NCBI GenBank assembly: GCA_020627825.1
Contig: JAHDGD010000001.1
Coordinates: 17,538 to 81,537, forward strand
Direction: 5' to 3'
Length of the DNA: 64,000 nt
Source of the DNA: Saprospiraceae bacterium
GTDB taxonomy: Bacteria; Bacteroidota; Bacteroidia; Chitinophagales; Saprospiraceae
Shown: positions 18,393 through 27,654 of the stretch, in pieces
How positions within the stretch are numbered: the stretch's first letter is position 1
Layout: every line of letters begins with the position of its first letter
Notes under the pieces: model-generated
Told to the model about the DNA's origin: nothing
Seen by the model: the letters and a program-made list of their open reading frames with translations, nothing else
Databases searched by the model: none
Position numbers and translations under genes: made by a program

Positions 18393-20072
18393 TTACCAAA
18401 AATATGCGTACAAAAATGCAACGATTAATAAAATAGCCATAGCACTTATATTAAATACTCCAGAAGTATGGAAAAGATCTTTCTTAAACTCTATAGCTTT
18501 TTCATCATTTTTACCTTTATTATCAAATCCTGATACGATCAAAATAATCAACATTGTAAGAAGTGCAGTGATGCCCATTTGATGTAAAAAAGGAGTTTTA
18601 GGCAATATTCCAGCATCAGGCCCCAATTTTAATAATAGCGCAATAGGTATAGATGCTAAGACCCCAAATATAGCCCCTTTATTACTTGCCTTCTTATAAA
18701 ATAATCCCATTACAAAAACAGCTAAAATTCCTGGTGAAACTACACCTGTATATTCCTGTATGTATTGAAAGACTTGCCCTAAACTTTTTAACATCGGAGC
18801 TAAGAAAATGGCAATAACTAGAGCAATGAATCCAGTAATTCTACCTACGTTTACTAATCTTGTCTGACTTGAACGTTGATTAATTAAAGGTTGATATATA
18901 TCCATCGTAAAAATCGTGGAAACTGAGTTGACCATTGAAGCTAAGGAAGATACAATTGCAGCTGCTAAAGCCGCAAGGACTAAGCCCTTGAGTCCCATAG
19001 GAACATATTCACTTATCAACCAAGGAGCTGCATTATCATTGACAAAACCCGTGCTATTTTCATTCAAGAAAGTAGGAGCTACTGACTCTAGCGTTACTTT
19101 GCCTAATGAAAGGTCCATGTTATACACATAAGCTATCATTCCTGGTAAGACCACGATAATAGGAATGATAAGCTTTAAAAAAGCTGCAAATGCAATCCCT
19201 TTTTGAGATTCTTTTAATGATTTAGCTGCTAGGGTCCTTTGTATGATGTATTGATTAAATCCCCAATAATATATATTAGCAACCCACATCCCTCCTATTA
19301 AAACCCATACACCTGGCAGATCCCACCATGCATCTTTACCATTGGGAGTTATAATCTCACCTTTCTGCAGTATCATTGAAAATTTTTCGGGAATTACATC
19401 ATATAAATGGCTAAGCCCTGCAAAAACACCTCCATCAGGAGTTAAACCATCCAATGCAATTATCACTGTAATTAAACCTCCTATTACAAGTAACACCACT
19501 TGAACAACGTCAGTCCAAGCAACGGCTGATAAGCCACCCCATAAAGAATAAGCTGCAGCAAATGCTGCTAGACCTATACAACTAATCAATAATAAACTTC
19601 CATCCCCAGTTCCTACTATTGTATCAATCGCTTTACCTCCCAAATACAATACGGTAGTAAGATTTACGAAAACGAATAAGGCTATCCAAAATATAGCTAA
19701 TATAGTTTTAAGCTGTGCACTGTACCTTTTCTCAACAAACTCTGGTATAGTATATAGACCTTTTTCTATAAATATAGGAAGAAAATATTTCCCTACAATT
19801 AAGAGCGTAATAGCTGCCATCCATTCATAAGTAGCAATCGCCAAACCAATAGCGAATCCACTTCCAGACATTCCGATAAATTGTTCTGCTGAAATATTTG
19901 CAGCAATAAGCGAAGCTCCTATAGCCCACCAAGGAAGAGATTTCGAAGCAAGAAAATAATCTTCTGCATTCTTTTTTACTCCATCCTTATTTCTGGAAAC
20001 ATATAGTCCAATAAATAAGATAACAACTGCGTATAGGATAAACACAGCATAATCCAAACCTGAAAAATTCAT
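18393..20072 (-). CDS. Sodium/sugar symporter, vSGLT-like (SSS family)
   Basis: A 559-residue inner-membrane sodium-coupled transporter with about 14 hydrophobic segments, strongly similar to the Vibrio galactose symporter vSGLT throughout. Diagnostic stretches include EDYFLASKSLPWWAIGASL, NISAEQFIGMSG, YEWMAAITL, WGFNQYIIQRTLAAKS and QYIQEYTGVVSPG. These hold the Glu, Gln and Asn residues that contact sugar and the lysine that completes the site, so uptake of glucose or galactose with sodium is likely. It is followed by ribA 40 bases later. No sugar kinase or regulator is nearby. Sodium coupling fits a marine or saline habitat but does not prove it. Confidence 0.9.
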   Translation of the reverse strand: MNFSGLDYAVFILYAVVILFIGLYVSRNKDGVKKNAEDYFLASKSLPWWAIGASLIAANISAEQFIGMSGSGFAIGLAIATYEWMAAITLLIVGKYFLPIFIEKGLYTIPEFVEKRYSAQLKTILAIFWIALFVFVNLTTVLYLGGKAIDTIVGTGDGSLLLISCIGLAAFAAAYSLWGGLSAVAWTDVVQVVLLVIGGLITVIIALDGLTPDGGVFAGLSHLYDVIPEKFSMILQKGEIITPNGKDAWWDLPGVWVLIGGMWVANIYYWGFNQYIIQRTLAAKSLKESQKGIAFAAFLKLIIPIIVVLPGMIAYVYNMDLSLGKVTLESVAPTFLNENSTGFVNDNAAPWLISEYVPMGLKGLVLAALAAAIVSSLASMVNSVSTIFTMDIYQPLINQRSSQTRLVNVGRITGFIALVIAIFLAPMLKSLGQVFQYIQEYTGVVSPGILAVFVMGLFYKKASNKGAIFGVLASIPIALLLKLGPDAGILPKTPFLHQMGITALLTMLIILIVSGFDNKGKNDEKAIEFKKDLFHTSGVFNISAMAILLIVAFLYAYFW

Positions 20073-20262
20073 AACGAAAAACTTATTGATTAACGAAACA
20101 GAAAACCAATAACTCTGCTAAAATGTATTCCAACTTATACACTGCATAAGTTGTATGTGATTTTATTTACTTCGTTTGGCTTTGCTAGTTTGTAAATGTA
20201 AAAAATGATTTCGTTAACACAATAGAGATATGTTATTTTATATACATCTTTTGGTATTATCC

Positions 20263-20865
20263 TTAATAGATGTGCTTACCTATTTCCCATTCACCATCCT
20301 TTGTAAGATACTTTTCAGCAGAATCAACAGCTGGTTTTTCGAGCATTGTTCCCATAGAATCATTCCATCTATTTAAGTAACCAAATAATGCGATAACTCC
20401 CATTATTTCCACTATTTCTCCATCATCCCAGTGTTTCCTCATATTTTCAGAAATTTCATCATCAACTTCATTTGGAACTCTAGAAGCTGCAATGGCAAGG
20501 TCAAAGGCAGCTCGTTCTGCATCATTGAATACAGGGTGTGTTTTATATTCCCATATATGATTCATTTTATCTTGCTTTGCTCCATATCGTTCTGCAGCTC
20601 GGATTGCATGTGCCTCACAATACCGACATCCTGTGGTCATACTAGAAAGATAAGCTATAAGTCTTTTTAACGCGCTTGTTACTCTTCCCTTATTTTCCAT
20701 CACTGATTGATTCATTTCTAAAAATGCTTCAGATATACGTGGGCGATGCATCATTGTAAACAACGAATTCGGAGTAAAACCCAAGGTTTCATTATAAAAG
20801 TCTATCATTTCCTGTAGCTCAGGATTACTATTTCGATCAATTGGTGATACTAATGGTTTTTTCAT
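20263..20865 (-). CDS. AhpD-like carboxymuconolactone decarboxylase family protein
   Basis: A 200-residue helical protein of the AhpD/CMD superfamily, of the longer peroxidase-related type. The redox motif CRYCEAHAIRAAERYGA near residue 79 has the CxxC pair and the His four residues further on, as in AhpD. It starts nine bases after the HPPD stop and is certainly in that operon. It may give peroxide or organic-hydroperoxide protection during aromatic catabolism; the enzymatic role is inferred from the motif only. Confidence 0.83.
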   Translation of the reverse strand: MKKPLVSPIDRNSNPELQEMIDFYNETLGFTPNSLFTMMHRPRISEAFLEMNQSVMENKGRVTSALKRLIAYLSSMTTGCRYCEAHAIRAAERYGAKQDKMNHIWEYKTHPVFNDAERAAFDLAIAASRVPNEVDDEISENMRKHWDDGEIVEIMGVIALFGYLNRWNDSMGTMLEKPAVDSAEKYLTKDGEWEIGKHIY

Positions 20866-20874
20866 TATTAATTT

Positions 20875-21999
20875 TTAAAGTGTCCCTCTTAATTCTTGTT
20901 CTCTTTCTATAGCTTCAAAAAGTGCCTTAAAATTACCTTTACCAAAAGAACGCGCTCCTTTTCTTTGAATGATTTCAAAAAACATGGTTGGTCTAGCCTG
21001 AATCGTCTTAGTAAAAATCTGTAATAAGTAACCTTCATCATCTCTATCAACTAGAATTCCAAGTTCTTTTAAAGGTTCAATATCTTCGTCAATTTTTCCA
21101 ACTCTTTGTTCCAAAGTGTCGTAATATGTCGTCGGTACTTGTAAAAAATCAACACCCCGGTTCTTGAGATCTGTAACTGTTTTTATGATATCATCAGTAG
21201 CTACTGCTATATGCTGCACACCAGCACCTTCATAAAAATCCAAATATTCTTCAATTTGAGATTTTCTTTTTCCTTCAGCAGGTTCATTAATAGGAAATTT
21301 TATACGTCCATTTCCATTACTCATAACTTTACTCATGAGTGCAGTATATTCAGTTGATATATCTTTATCATCGAATGATATAATTTGAGTAAAACCCATT
21401 ACTTTTTCATAAAACTCTACCCATGTATTCATTTCTCCCCAGCCTACATTTCCCACCATATGATCCACATATTTCAAACCAACAGGAGCTGGATTATAAG
21501 ATGTTTTCCATTCTTTAAATCCAGGAAGAAAAATTCCATCATATTCCTTACGTTCTACAAAAACATGCACTACATCTCCATATGTATGAATACCTGATTT
21601 AACAACCTTCCCATCTTTATCTTCTTGGCTAAACGGCTCCATATAAGACTTCGCTCCTCTAGACACAGCCTCATTGTATGCTGTTGTTGCATCATCTACC
21701 CATAATGCAACTACTTTTACACCATCACCATGTTTATCTATATGTTTTCCAATAGAAGTTCCACTTTTCAAAGGACTAGTTAGTACTAAACGAATTTTAT
21801 CTTGAATCAGAACATAAGACTCAGATTCCTCATTTCCAGTTTCTAAGCCAGAATAAGCTAAACTTTCAAAACCAAATGCTGATTTATAAAAATGCGCAGC
21901 TTGTTTACTATTGCTTACATACATTTCAATATAATCAGTTCCAAGCAAAGGCATAAAGTCTTTTGCTTCAGTAAATAATTTAGGTAATGGAGATTTCAT
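20875..21999 (-). CDS. hppD: 4-hydroxyphenylpyruvate dioxygenase
   Basis: Converts 4-hydroxyphenylpyruvate to homogentisate in tyrosine breakdown. It has 374 residues from the ATG at 21999, the usual HPPD length; an upstream start at 22062 would overlap the MarR gene. Two vicinal-oxygen-chelate domains are present. The iron ligands are expected in VDHMVGNV, VQHIAVATDDI and MFFEIIQRKGARSFGKGNFKALFEAIE; the last is the C-terminal helix that gates the site. It is preceded by marR (43-base gap) and followed by an AhpD-like gene. Homogentisate dioxygenase is not in the window, so later steps must be encoded elsewhere. Confidence 0.94.
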   Translation of the reverse strand: MKSPLPKLFTEAKDFMPLLGTDYIEMYVSNSKQAAHFYKSAFGFESLAYSGLETGNEESESYVLIQDKIRLVLTSPLKSGTSIGKHIDKHGDGVKVVALWVDDATTAYNEAVSRGAKSYMEPFSQEDKDGKVVKSGIHTYGDVVHVFVERKEYDGIFLPGFKEWKTSYNPAPVGLKYVDHMVGNVGWGEMNTWVEFYEKVMGFTQIISFDDKDISTEYTALMSKVMSNGNGRIKFPINEPAEGKRKSQIEEYLDFYEGAGVQHIAVATDDIIKTVTDLKNRGVDFLQVPTTYYDTLEQRVGKIDEDIEPLKELGILVDRDDEGYLLQIFTKTIQARPTMFFEIIQRKGARSFGKGNFKALFEAIEREQELRGTL

Positions 22000-22042
22000 A
22001 CTACATTTTTTTTCAAATATAATAAAATAGTTGCATATACAA

Positions 22043-22471
22043 CTACTTATTGTAATTGTCAAAAATTTGATTCATTTGAGCTATCAATAATTTAATTTCC
22101 TCTTCATTAAAATTTTGTATTCCAATTGATCGCAGCTCTTTCACTTTTGGTCTTAACATGTTCACCAACTCTTTTCCTTTTTCTGTTAATTCAATTCTAA
22201 ATAAACGTTTATCAAATTCATCTACTTTTTTTATGATGTAATCCGACTTGATTAATTTTACTAGAATTCTAGAGATACTTGGAGCATCTTTAAAACTTTT
22301 TTCAACTAGTTCTTTCTGGCTCATGATATGGTTAGGATACAATATATCTAAAACGACCCATTGCTCGGGGCTTATATGCACATTATTTTCCTTGAATAAC
22401 TGATGAAAACGAAGTTTTATTAACCTTGTTGTACGCTCAAATAAAAAACCAATTGCATAGTTTGTATTCAT
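22043..22471 (-). CDS. MarR family transcriptional regulator
   Basis: A 142-residue winged-helix repressor. The recognition helix region is SQKELVEKSFKDAPSISRILVKL and the wing is KKVDEFDKRLFRIELTEKGKEL. It precedes hppD on the same strand and is divergent from a sodium:solute symporter over 60 bases. It therefore likely senses an aromatic acid and controls both transcription units. No clear palindromic operator was picked out in the 60-base gap. Confidence 0.87.
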   Translation of the reverse strand: MNTNYAIGFLFERTTRLIKLRFHQLFKENNVHISPEQWVVLDILYPNHIMSQKELVEKSFKDAPSISRILVKLIKSDYIIKKVDEFDKRLFRIELTEKGKELVNMLRPKVKELRSIGIQNFNEEEIKLLIAQMNQIFDNYNK

Positions 22472-22531
22472 ATTATGTAAAATGAAGTTGGAGGAATGTA
22501 CTAATTTAGTAGCATAATTAACAAAAAATAT

Positions 22532-24325
22532 ATGAAACTAGCAGTTTGGGACTGGATAATTATTTTTGTCTATTTCATTTTCATTGTCTCAATAGGGATA
22601 TATTTCTCTAAAAAATCAAGTAAAAATCTATCTCAATATTTCTTAAGTGGTCGCAATATGCCATGGTGGCTACTAGGTCTCAGCATGGTGGCTACTACAT
22701 TTTCAGCTGATACTCCCAATTTAGTAACTGAGTTAGTAAGGAAAGATGGAGTTTCAGGAAACTGGGCTTGGTGGGCATTTTTAATAACGGGGATGATCAC
22801 AGTATTCATTTACAGTAAATTATGGAGAAGATCCATGGTATTAACCGATATTGAATTTTATGAATTACGATATAGCGGACCTTTTGCAAAATTTCTAAGA
22901 GGATTCAGAGCATTGTATTTAGGTTTAGTTTTCAATGTATTGGTTATGGGCGCTGTTTCATTAGCTGCTATAAAGTTTGGTGAAATCATCTTGGGATTAG
23001 AAGGTTGGCAAACATTGCTTATTGCAGGTTCGATTACAATACTTTACTCATACTTAGGCGGATTAAAAGCAATTCTAATTACAGACTTTGTACAATTTAT
23101 TCTCGCCATGATAGGATCCATTTGGGCTTGTCTATATTTAATAAACATAGAAGAAGTGGGAGGAATTCAAGCATTATTAGCTCATCCCAATGTAGAATCA
23201 AAAATGTCTTTTCTACCCAATCTCAGTGATCCTTCAGTTTACGTACCAATATTATTAATACCATTAGTAGTTCAATGGTGGGCATCTTATTATCCAGGCG
23301 CTGAACCAGGTGGCGGAGGATATATTGCTCAAAGAATGTTTTCTGCAAAAAATGAAAAAAATGCAGTAGGTGCTACTCTGTTATTCAATGTAGCTCACTA
23401 TGCGCTCAGACCGTGGCCATGGATCTTAATAGCTTTTGTTTCTTTAGTTATATTTCCTGAAGTTGCTGACATTCAATCTGTATTTACTGGAATTGATAAG
23501 AGTAAACTTGGAGAAGATCTCGCTTACCCTGCTATGTTAAGCTATTTACCAGTAGGATTACTTGGATTGGTTGCAGCTTCACTTATAGCTGCTTTTATGT
23601 CAACAATGTCAACTCAAATGAATTTGGGAGCTTCATATCTTGTAAATGATTTTTATAAACGATTTATAGATACACAAGCTTCAGAAAAGACTTTAGTTTC
23701 TTATGCTAAGTTATTTACATTAGTCTCAGGACTACTTGGAATGTTACTAGGTTTAATGTTGACCTCAGCCAAAGAAGCATTCGATTTACTTCTAGTTATA
23801 GGTGCTGGAACGGGCGCTATTTTTATAGTAAGATGGTTTTGGTGGCGTATCAACGCCATAAGTGAAATAACTGCAATGATCTCAAGTTTTATCGTAGCAT
23901 TTTCTTTCCTGATGTATAACAAGTTTGCTGAGGAATCTGATAAAATAGAAGGATGGAAAGTACTTTGTTTAGCTACTTTCATTTCAACTTTGACCTGGGT
24001 TATTACTGCTTTAGTGACAAAACCTACTGATAATCAAACACTCTTGAATTTCTATAATAAAATTAAACCTTCTTCTATTGGTTGGAAAGGCTTCATCAAT
24101 AAAATGAATAGGGAAGGTAGAGAATTATCTATTCATCCTTCATCTTTAGGCCTTGAAATAGTGCTTTCTAGTTTCGGAATTATAGGAGTATACGCAGCTT
24201 TGTTTTCTGTTGGTAACATGATTTATGGAAAATGGCTAATGGGTATTTTACTTGCAGTTCTTTCGATAGCTTGTTTACTTTATGTTATTCGAAGTATAAA
24301 TAGAACAATGCAGATAGATCAATAA
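22532..24325 (+). CDS. Sodium:solute symporter (SSS family)
   Basis: A 597-residue inner-membrane protein with about 13 to 14 hydrophobic segments. The start KNLSQYFLSGRNMPWWLLG and the sodium-site region ATTFSADTPNLVTELVR identify the SSS family, but it belongs to a different branch from the vSGLT-like protein at 18.4-20.1 kb. The conserved AEPGGGGYIAQRMFSAKNEKNA stretch near residues 260-280 is usual in long Bacteroidota members of unknown substrate. Its position divergent from marR-hppD suggests it may import an aromatic amino acid or related acid; this is inference from context. Confidence 0.85.
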   Translation: MKLAVWDWIIIFVYFIFIVSIGIYFSKKSSKNLSQYFLSGRNMPWWLLGLSMVATTFSADTPNLVTELVRKDGVSGNWAWWAFLITGMITVFIYSKLWRRSMVLTDIEFYELRYSGPFAKFLRGFRALYLGLVFNVLVMGAVSLAAIKFGEIILGLEGWQTLLIAGSITILYSYLGGLKAILITDFVQFILAMIGSIWACLYLINIEEVGGIQALLAHPNVESKMSFLPNLSDPSVYVPILLIPLVVQWWASYYPGAEPGGGGYIAQRMFSAKNEKNAVGATLLFNVAHYALRPWPWILIAFVSLVIFPEVADIQSVFTGIDKSKLGEDLAYPAMLSYLPVGLLGLVAASLIAAFMSTMSTQMNLGASYLVNDFYKRFIDTQASEKTLVSYAKLFTLVSGLLGMLLGLMLTSAKEAFDLLLVIGAGTGAIFIVRWFWWRINAISEITAMISSFIVAFSFLMYNKFAEESDKIEGWKVLCLATFISTLTWVITALVTKPTDNQTLLNFYNKIKPSSIGWKGFINKMNREGRELSIHPSSLGLEIVLSSFGIIGVYAALFSVGNMIYGKWLMGILLAVLSIACLLYVIRSINRTMQIDQ

Positions 24326-24381
24326 TCTGACATGAATCTAGTTGATTTATTATGCTTTAAAATTGAGTCAGTATATAAAAA

Positions 24382-24412
24382 AAAGAGGTTATCCCTATGA
24401 GATAACCTCTTT
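24382..24412. terminator. Bidirectional intrinsic terminator
   Basis: Twelve-base perfect stem AAAGAGGTTATC / GATAACCTCTTT with a seven-base loop, between the convergent symporter and dnaK genes. A-rich sequence precedes the stem on the plus strand, which gives a T-run on the minus strand, so it should stop dnaK transcription best. Confidence 0.85.
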
Positions 24413-24436
24413 AATATCTAGTATAGAATAAGTATT

Positions 24437-26356
24437 CTACTTATCTTCTTCCACTTCTTCAAATTCTACATCGGTGACATCCTCGTCTGAAGAATCACTA
24501 GATCCATCTGCCTCTGCACCTGCTTGAGCTGAAGGGTCTGGATTACCTTGCCCTGCACCAGCTTGGTACATATCTTGACTAGCTTCTTGCCAAGCAGCAT
24601 TTAATTCAGTCATTGCAGTTTCGATCCTAGCCATGTCTTGAATTTTATGCGCTTCTTTTAAATCATCAGAAGCCTTTTGAATTCTTTCTTTCTTCTCTTC
24701 AGGTAATTTATCACCAAATTCTTTCAATTGTTTCTCTGTTTGGAAGACAAGAGAGTCTGCTTCATTCAGTTTGCTTGCTTTCTCCTTTGCAGCTTTATCA
24801 GATTCCGCATTAGCTTCCGCTTCTGCTTTCATTCTTGCAATTTCTTCATCTGATAAACCAGTTGATGCTTCAATACGAATATTTTGTTCTTTACCGGTAC
24901 CTTTATCTTTTGCAAAAACGCTCAAAATACCATTTGCATCTATGTCAAACGTTACTTCGATCTGTGGAACACCTCTTGGAGCTGGAGGTATACTATCCAA
25001 AATAAATCTTCCTATCGATCTATTATCTCTAGCCATCGGTCTTTCTCCCTGTAAAATATGAATTTCAACTGATGGTTGATTATCAACAGCAGTAGAATAA
25101 ACTTTTGACTTTTTTGTAGGTATTGTGGAATTCGCTTCAATGACAACATCGTAAATATTATTCATAGTCTCTATTCCAAATGATAACGGAATAACATCTA
25201 GTAATAATACATCTTGAACATCTCCGCTAAGCACACCACCTTGTATTGCCGCACCAACTGCAACAACTTCGTCTGGATTTACTGATTTATTAGGAGCTTT
25301 ACCAAAAAATTCAGCAACGGCTTCTTGAACCTTTGGAATCCTAGTTGATCCTCCTACTAAAATAATCTCATCTATATCACTTTTAGATAAGCCAGCATCT
25401 TTTAGCGCTTCAGCACATGGCTTTAAAGTTCTTTCAACTAATTCTGCAGCTAACATTTCAAATTTAGCCCTAGATAATTTTAAAACCAAGTGTTTAGGAA
25501 CACCGTCAACTGCTGTAACATACGGCAAGTTAATTTCTGTTTCATTGCCACTAGATAATTCAATCTTTGCTTTTTCAGCTGCTTCTTTTAAACGTTGAAG
25601 TGCCATTGGATCTTTTCTAAGATCCATGTTTTCTTGTTCTTTAAACGAATCAGCTAACCAATCAATAATAACTTGATCGAAATCATCTCCACCTAAATGT
25701 GTATCTCCATTTGTCGACTTCACTTCAAATACACCATCTCCCAATTCAAGTATAGATATATCGAATGTACCTCCACCCAAATCAAATACTGCAATAGTTG
25801 AATCTTCAGTCTTTTTATCAAGACCATATGCAAGTGCAGCAGCAGTCGGTTCATTTATAATTCTAGATATTTTTAAACCTGCAATTTCTCCAGCTTCTTT
25901 TGTCGCTTGTCTTTGTGCATCATTAAAATAAGCAGGTACTGTTACAACCGCTTCTGTAACTTCAGACCCTAAAAAATCTTCTGCCGTTTTTTTCATCTTT
26001 TGAAGAATCATGGCTGAAATTTCTTGCGGTGTATATTGACGATCATCAATAGTCACTCTTACAGTATCATTATCACCTTTAACTACTTTGTATGAATTTC
26101 GACCTACTTCCTTTGATACTTCTCCAAATCGATTCCCCATGAATCTTTTAATTGAAGAAATTGTTCTCGTAGGATTTGTAATTGCTTGTCTTTTAGCTGG
26201 ATCTCCAATTTTACGTTCACCATTATCTAAAAAAGCAACTACCGAAGGAGTTGTTCTTCTTCCTTCTTGATTTGGAATAACAACTGGCTCATTACCTTCC
26301 ATTACGGCAACGCAAGAATTCGTTGTCCCCAAGTCAATTCCAATAATTTTACCCAT
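24437..26356 (-). CDS. dnaK: Chaperone DnaK (Hsp70)
   Basis: A 639-residue Hsp70 of normal length. It starts [19 protein letters not shown], with the phosphate loops [13 protein letters not shown] and [13 protein letters not shown], the linker [16 protein letters not shown] at residues 390-405, the substrate-binding beta domain, the helical lid and an acidic C-terminal tail ending EEVEEDK. It refolds client proteins with DnaJ and GrpE, neither of which is in the window. The gene stands alone. Its upstream region holds several TGACA-type motifs but no CIRCE element was seen. A strong terminator follows. Confidence 0.98.
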   Translation of the reverse strand: MGKIIGIDLGTTNSCVAVMEGNEPVVIPNQEGRRTTPSVVAFLDNGERKIGDPAKRQAITNPTRTISSIKRFMGNRFGEVSKEVGRNSYKVVKGDNDTVRVTIDDRQYTPQEISAMILQKMKKTAEDFLGSEVTEAVVTVPAYFNDAQRQATKEAGEIAGLKISRIINEPTAAALAYGLDKKTEDSTIAVFDLGGGTFDISILELGDGVFEVKSTNGDTHLGGDDFDQVIIDWLADSFKEQENMDLRKDPMALQRLKEAAEKAKIELSSGNETEINLPYVTAVDGVPKHLVLKLSRAKFEMLAAELVERTLKPCAEALKDAGLSKSDIDEIILVGGSTRIPKVQEAVAEFFGKAPNKSVNPDEVVAVGAAIQGGVLSGDVQDVLLLDVIPLSFGIETMNNIYDVVIEANSTIPTKKSKVYSTAVDNQPSVEIHILQGERPMARDNRSIGRFILDSIPPAPRGVPQIEVTFDIDANGILSVFAKDKGTGKEQNIRIEASTGLSDEEIARMKAEAEANAESDKAAKEKASKLNEADSLVFQTEKQLKEFGDKLPEEKKERIQKASDDLKEAHKIQDMARIETAMTELNAAWQEASQDMYQAGAGQGNPDPSAQAGAEADGSSDSSDEDVTDVEFEEVEEDK

Positions 26357-26403
26357 TATATATTGTGTTTAAATTGTTTTATTAATTAAGTACACTTTCC
26401 TAA

Positions 26404-26499
26404 TGTCAATTAATATGCCAGCCATCAATTTGTGACATAATGGTAGATTCCTATAGAATATATGACATGATTTTATGACTAATTATGACAGAACGTCAT
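26404..26499. promoter_or_regulatory. Cluster of TGACA/TGTCA motifs upstream of dnaK
   Basis: Between dnaK and the gene behind it are TGTCA at 26404, TGACA at 26433, 26463 and 26486, TGACT at 26476 and GTCAT at 26495. Six related pentamers in under 100 bases are more than expected by eye and could be binding sites for a heat-shock or other regulator. No matching regulator was recognised. Confidence 0.35.
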
Positions 26500-26548
26500 T
26501 CTAAACAAGTTCAATTTAATTATATGTAAAAGGAATTATAGGGAAAGA

Positions 26549-27523
26549 CTATCTAAAATTTAAATTCTTTGTAAATCTTCCATCTTTTAAAGAATCTTTG
26601 GTAGCAGTGCCTATAAACTGATTTTCAATAACTTTAAATTCTTTCTCTGCCACTAAGCCAAGTCCTGAGGATAAATTAGAATATACTGGTAAAGGTTGCG
26701 AGCTAGTTATCCCTGTATTTGCTGTTAAAAAGTTCTGAAAAGCTTCCATTTCTTCCCCACTATACTCAATAATAATATTGAAATGTTCAAAGGTTCTTTC
26801 TAAAGTTGGTGACTCCTCCAAGTTATTTCCAAAAAGTTTGTAAAAGTCTATTCCAGGTGCCTCAGCAAAATTTGAATTTTTAAATCTACCAAAATTCCAA
26901 GTCAGCATTCTATCTTCAAATTCTGGCTCATCGTCAAGCAAATTAGCTTCTTTATAATGTAATTCAATTTTTATTACATATTCTACAGGTGGATTTTCTT
27001 CTGGAATAACCCATTGTATTTTATATTGTGCTTCTGTGGGAAAGTTTGTATTTGGACTTAAAACTAAAAGATCACTAAGTAAAGTAATATTTGCTGTAAT
27101 AGGCTCTGATTCTTCTGAAGTTTTAATTGAAAGCTCAACTTCATCATTGTTCTCAAAATCATCTTCATTTCCATTGTAGTGATAAATGTAATTTGGAGAA
27201 GAAACAAAAAAACCGTCTTCTCTTTCAAGTCCTAGTTCACTACTTTCTTTTCTAGATAATGTATAACTTGTTCCTTTAGTAACATTATTCAATCTCACTA
27301 CTGCATTTTCATAATACAATTGATCTGGATCCTGTGCCAATTCGGTTGCAGGTATGTCTTGATCAATAAAACCCTTTTCTAATCTTACAACTTGCTCATT
27401 ATCTGTTGCTGATAAAAGCGAGTATACTACAGATACTTCCGTTCCCTCCTCTACTAAATCTAGCGTATTGTCACAAGACATAAAAAGGTAGATAATCCCT
27501 ATAAAAACATACCAATTCTTCAT
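26549..27523 (-). CDS. DUF4249-like outer-membrane lipoprotein
   Basis: A 324-residue lipoprotein with signal MKNWYVFIGIIYLFMSC (lipobox Cys at residue 17). The order of parts fits DUF4249 proteins of the Bacteroidota: an N-terminal beta domain (VVYSLLSATDNEQVVRLEKGF), a middle beta-rich region and the C-terminal signature PVYSNLSSGLGLVAEKE. Such proteins usually accompany TonB-dependent receptors; none is adjacent here, which is unusual. It is followed by dnaK after 190 bases and preceded by prfB at 130 bases. Function unknown. Confidence 0.72.
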   Translation of the reverse strand: MKNWYVFIGIIYLFMSCDNTLDLVEEGTEVSVVYSLLSATDNEQVVRLEKGFIDQDIPATELAQDPDQLYYENAVVRLNNVTKGTSYTLSRKESSELGLEREDGFFVSSPNYIYHYNGNEDDFENNDEVELSIKTSEESEPITANITLLSDLLVLSPNTNFPTEAQYKIQWVIPEENPPVEYVIKIELHYKEANLLDDEPEFEDRMLTWNFGRFKNSNFAEAPGIDFYKLFGNNLEESPTLERTFEHFNIIIEYSGEEMEAFQNFLTANTGITSSQPLPVYSNLSSGLGLVAEKEFKVIENQFIGTATKDSLKDGRFTKNLNFR

Positions 27524-27628
27524 ATTCCAAAAGTACTAATAGTGTGCATATTTAAAATTATTAAGTCTTGAAAAGATACCCGAGAATAACACAAACTATC
27601 ATTTTGAAGACTTGTTATATTAATTTTC

Positions 27629-27647
27629 TTTGGGCTTTAAGCCCAAA
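27629..27647. repeat. Dispersed palindrome, exact GGGCTTWAAGCCC core
   Basis: Perfect palindrome with T3/A3 flanks, eight bases past the prfB stop. It is the same core as at 14117, 39487, 48835 and 53962. The minus-strand transcript would form the hairpin just after prfB. Confidence 0.85.
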
Positions 27648-27654
27648 ATATTTT

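Noticed and set aside
18313..18582. 89-residue open frame on the plus strand across ribA and the symporter end
   Set aside because: It overlaps two well-supported genes on the other strand and has no start signal.
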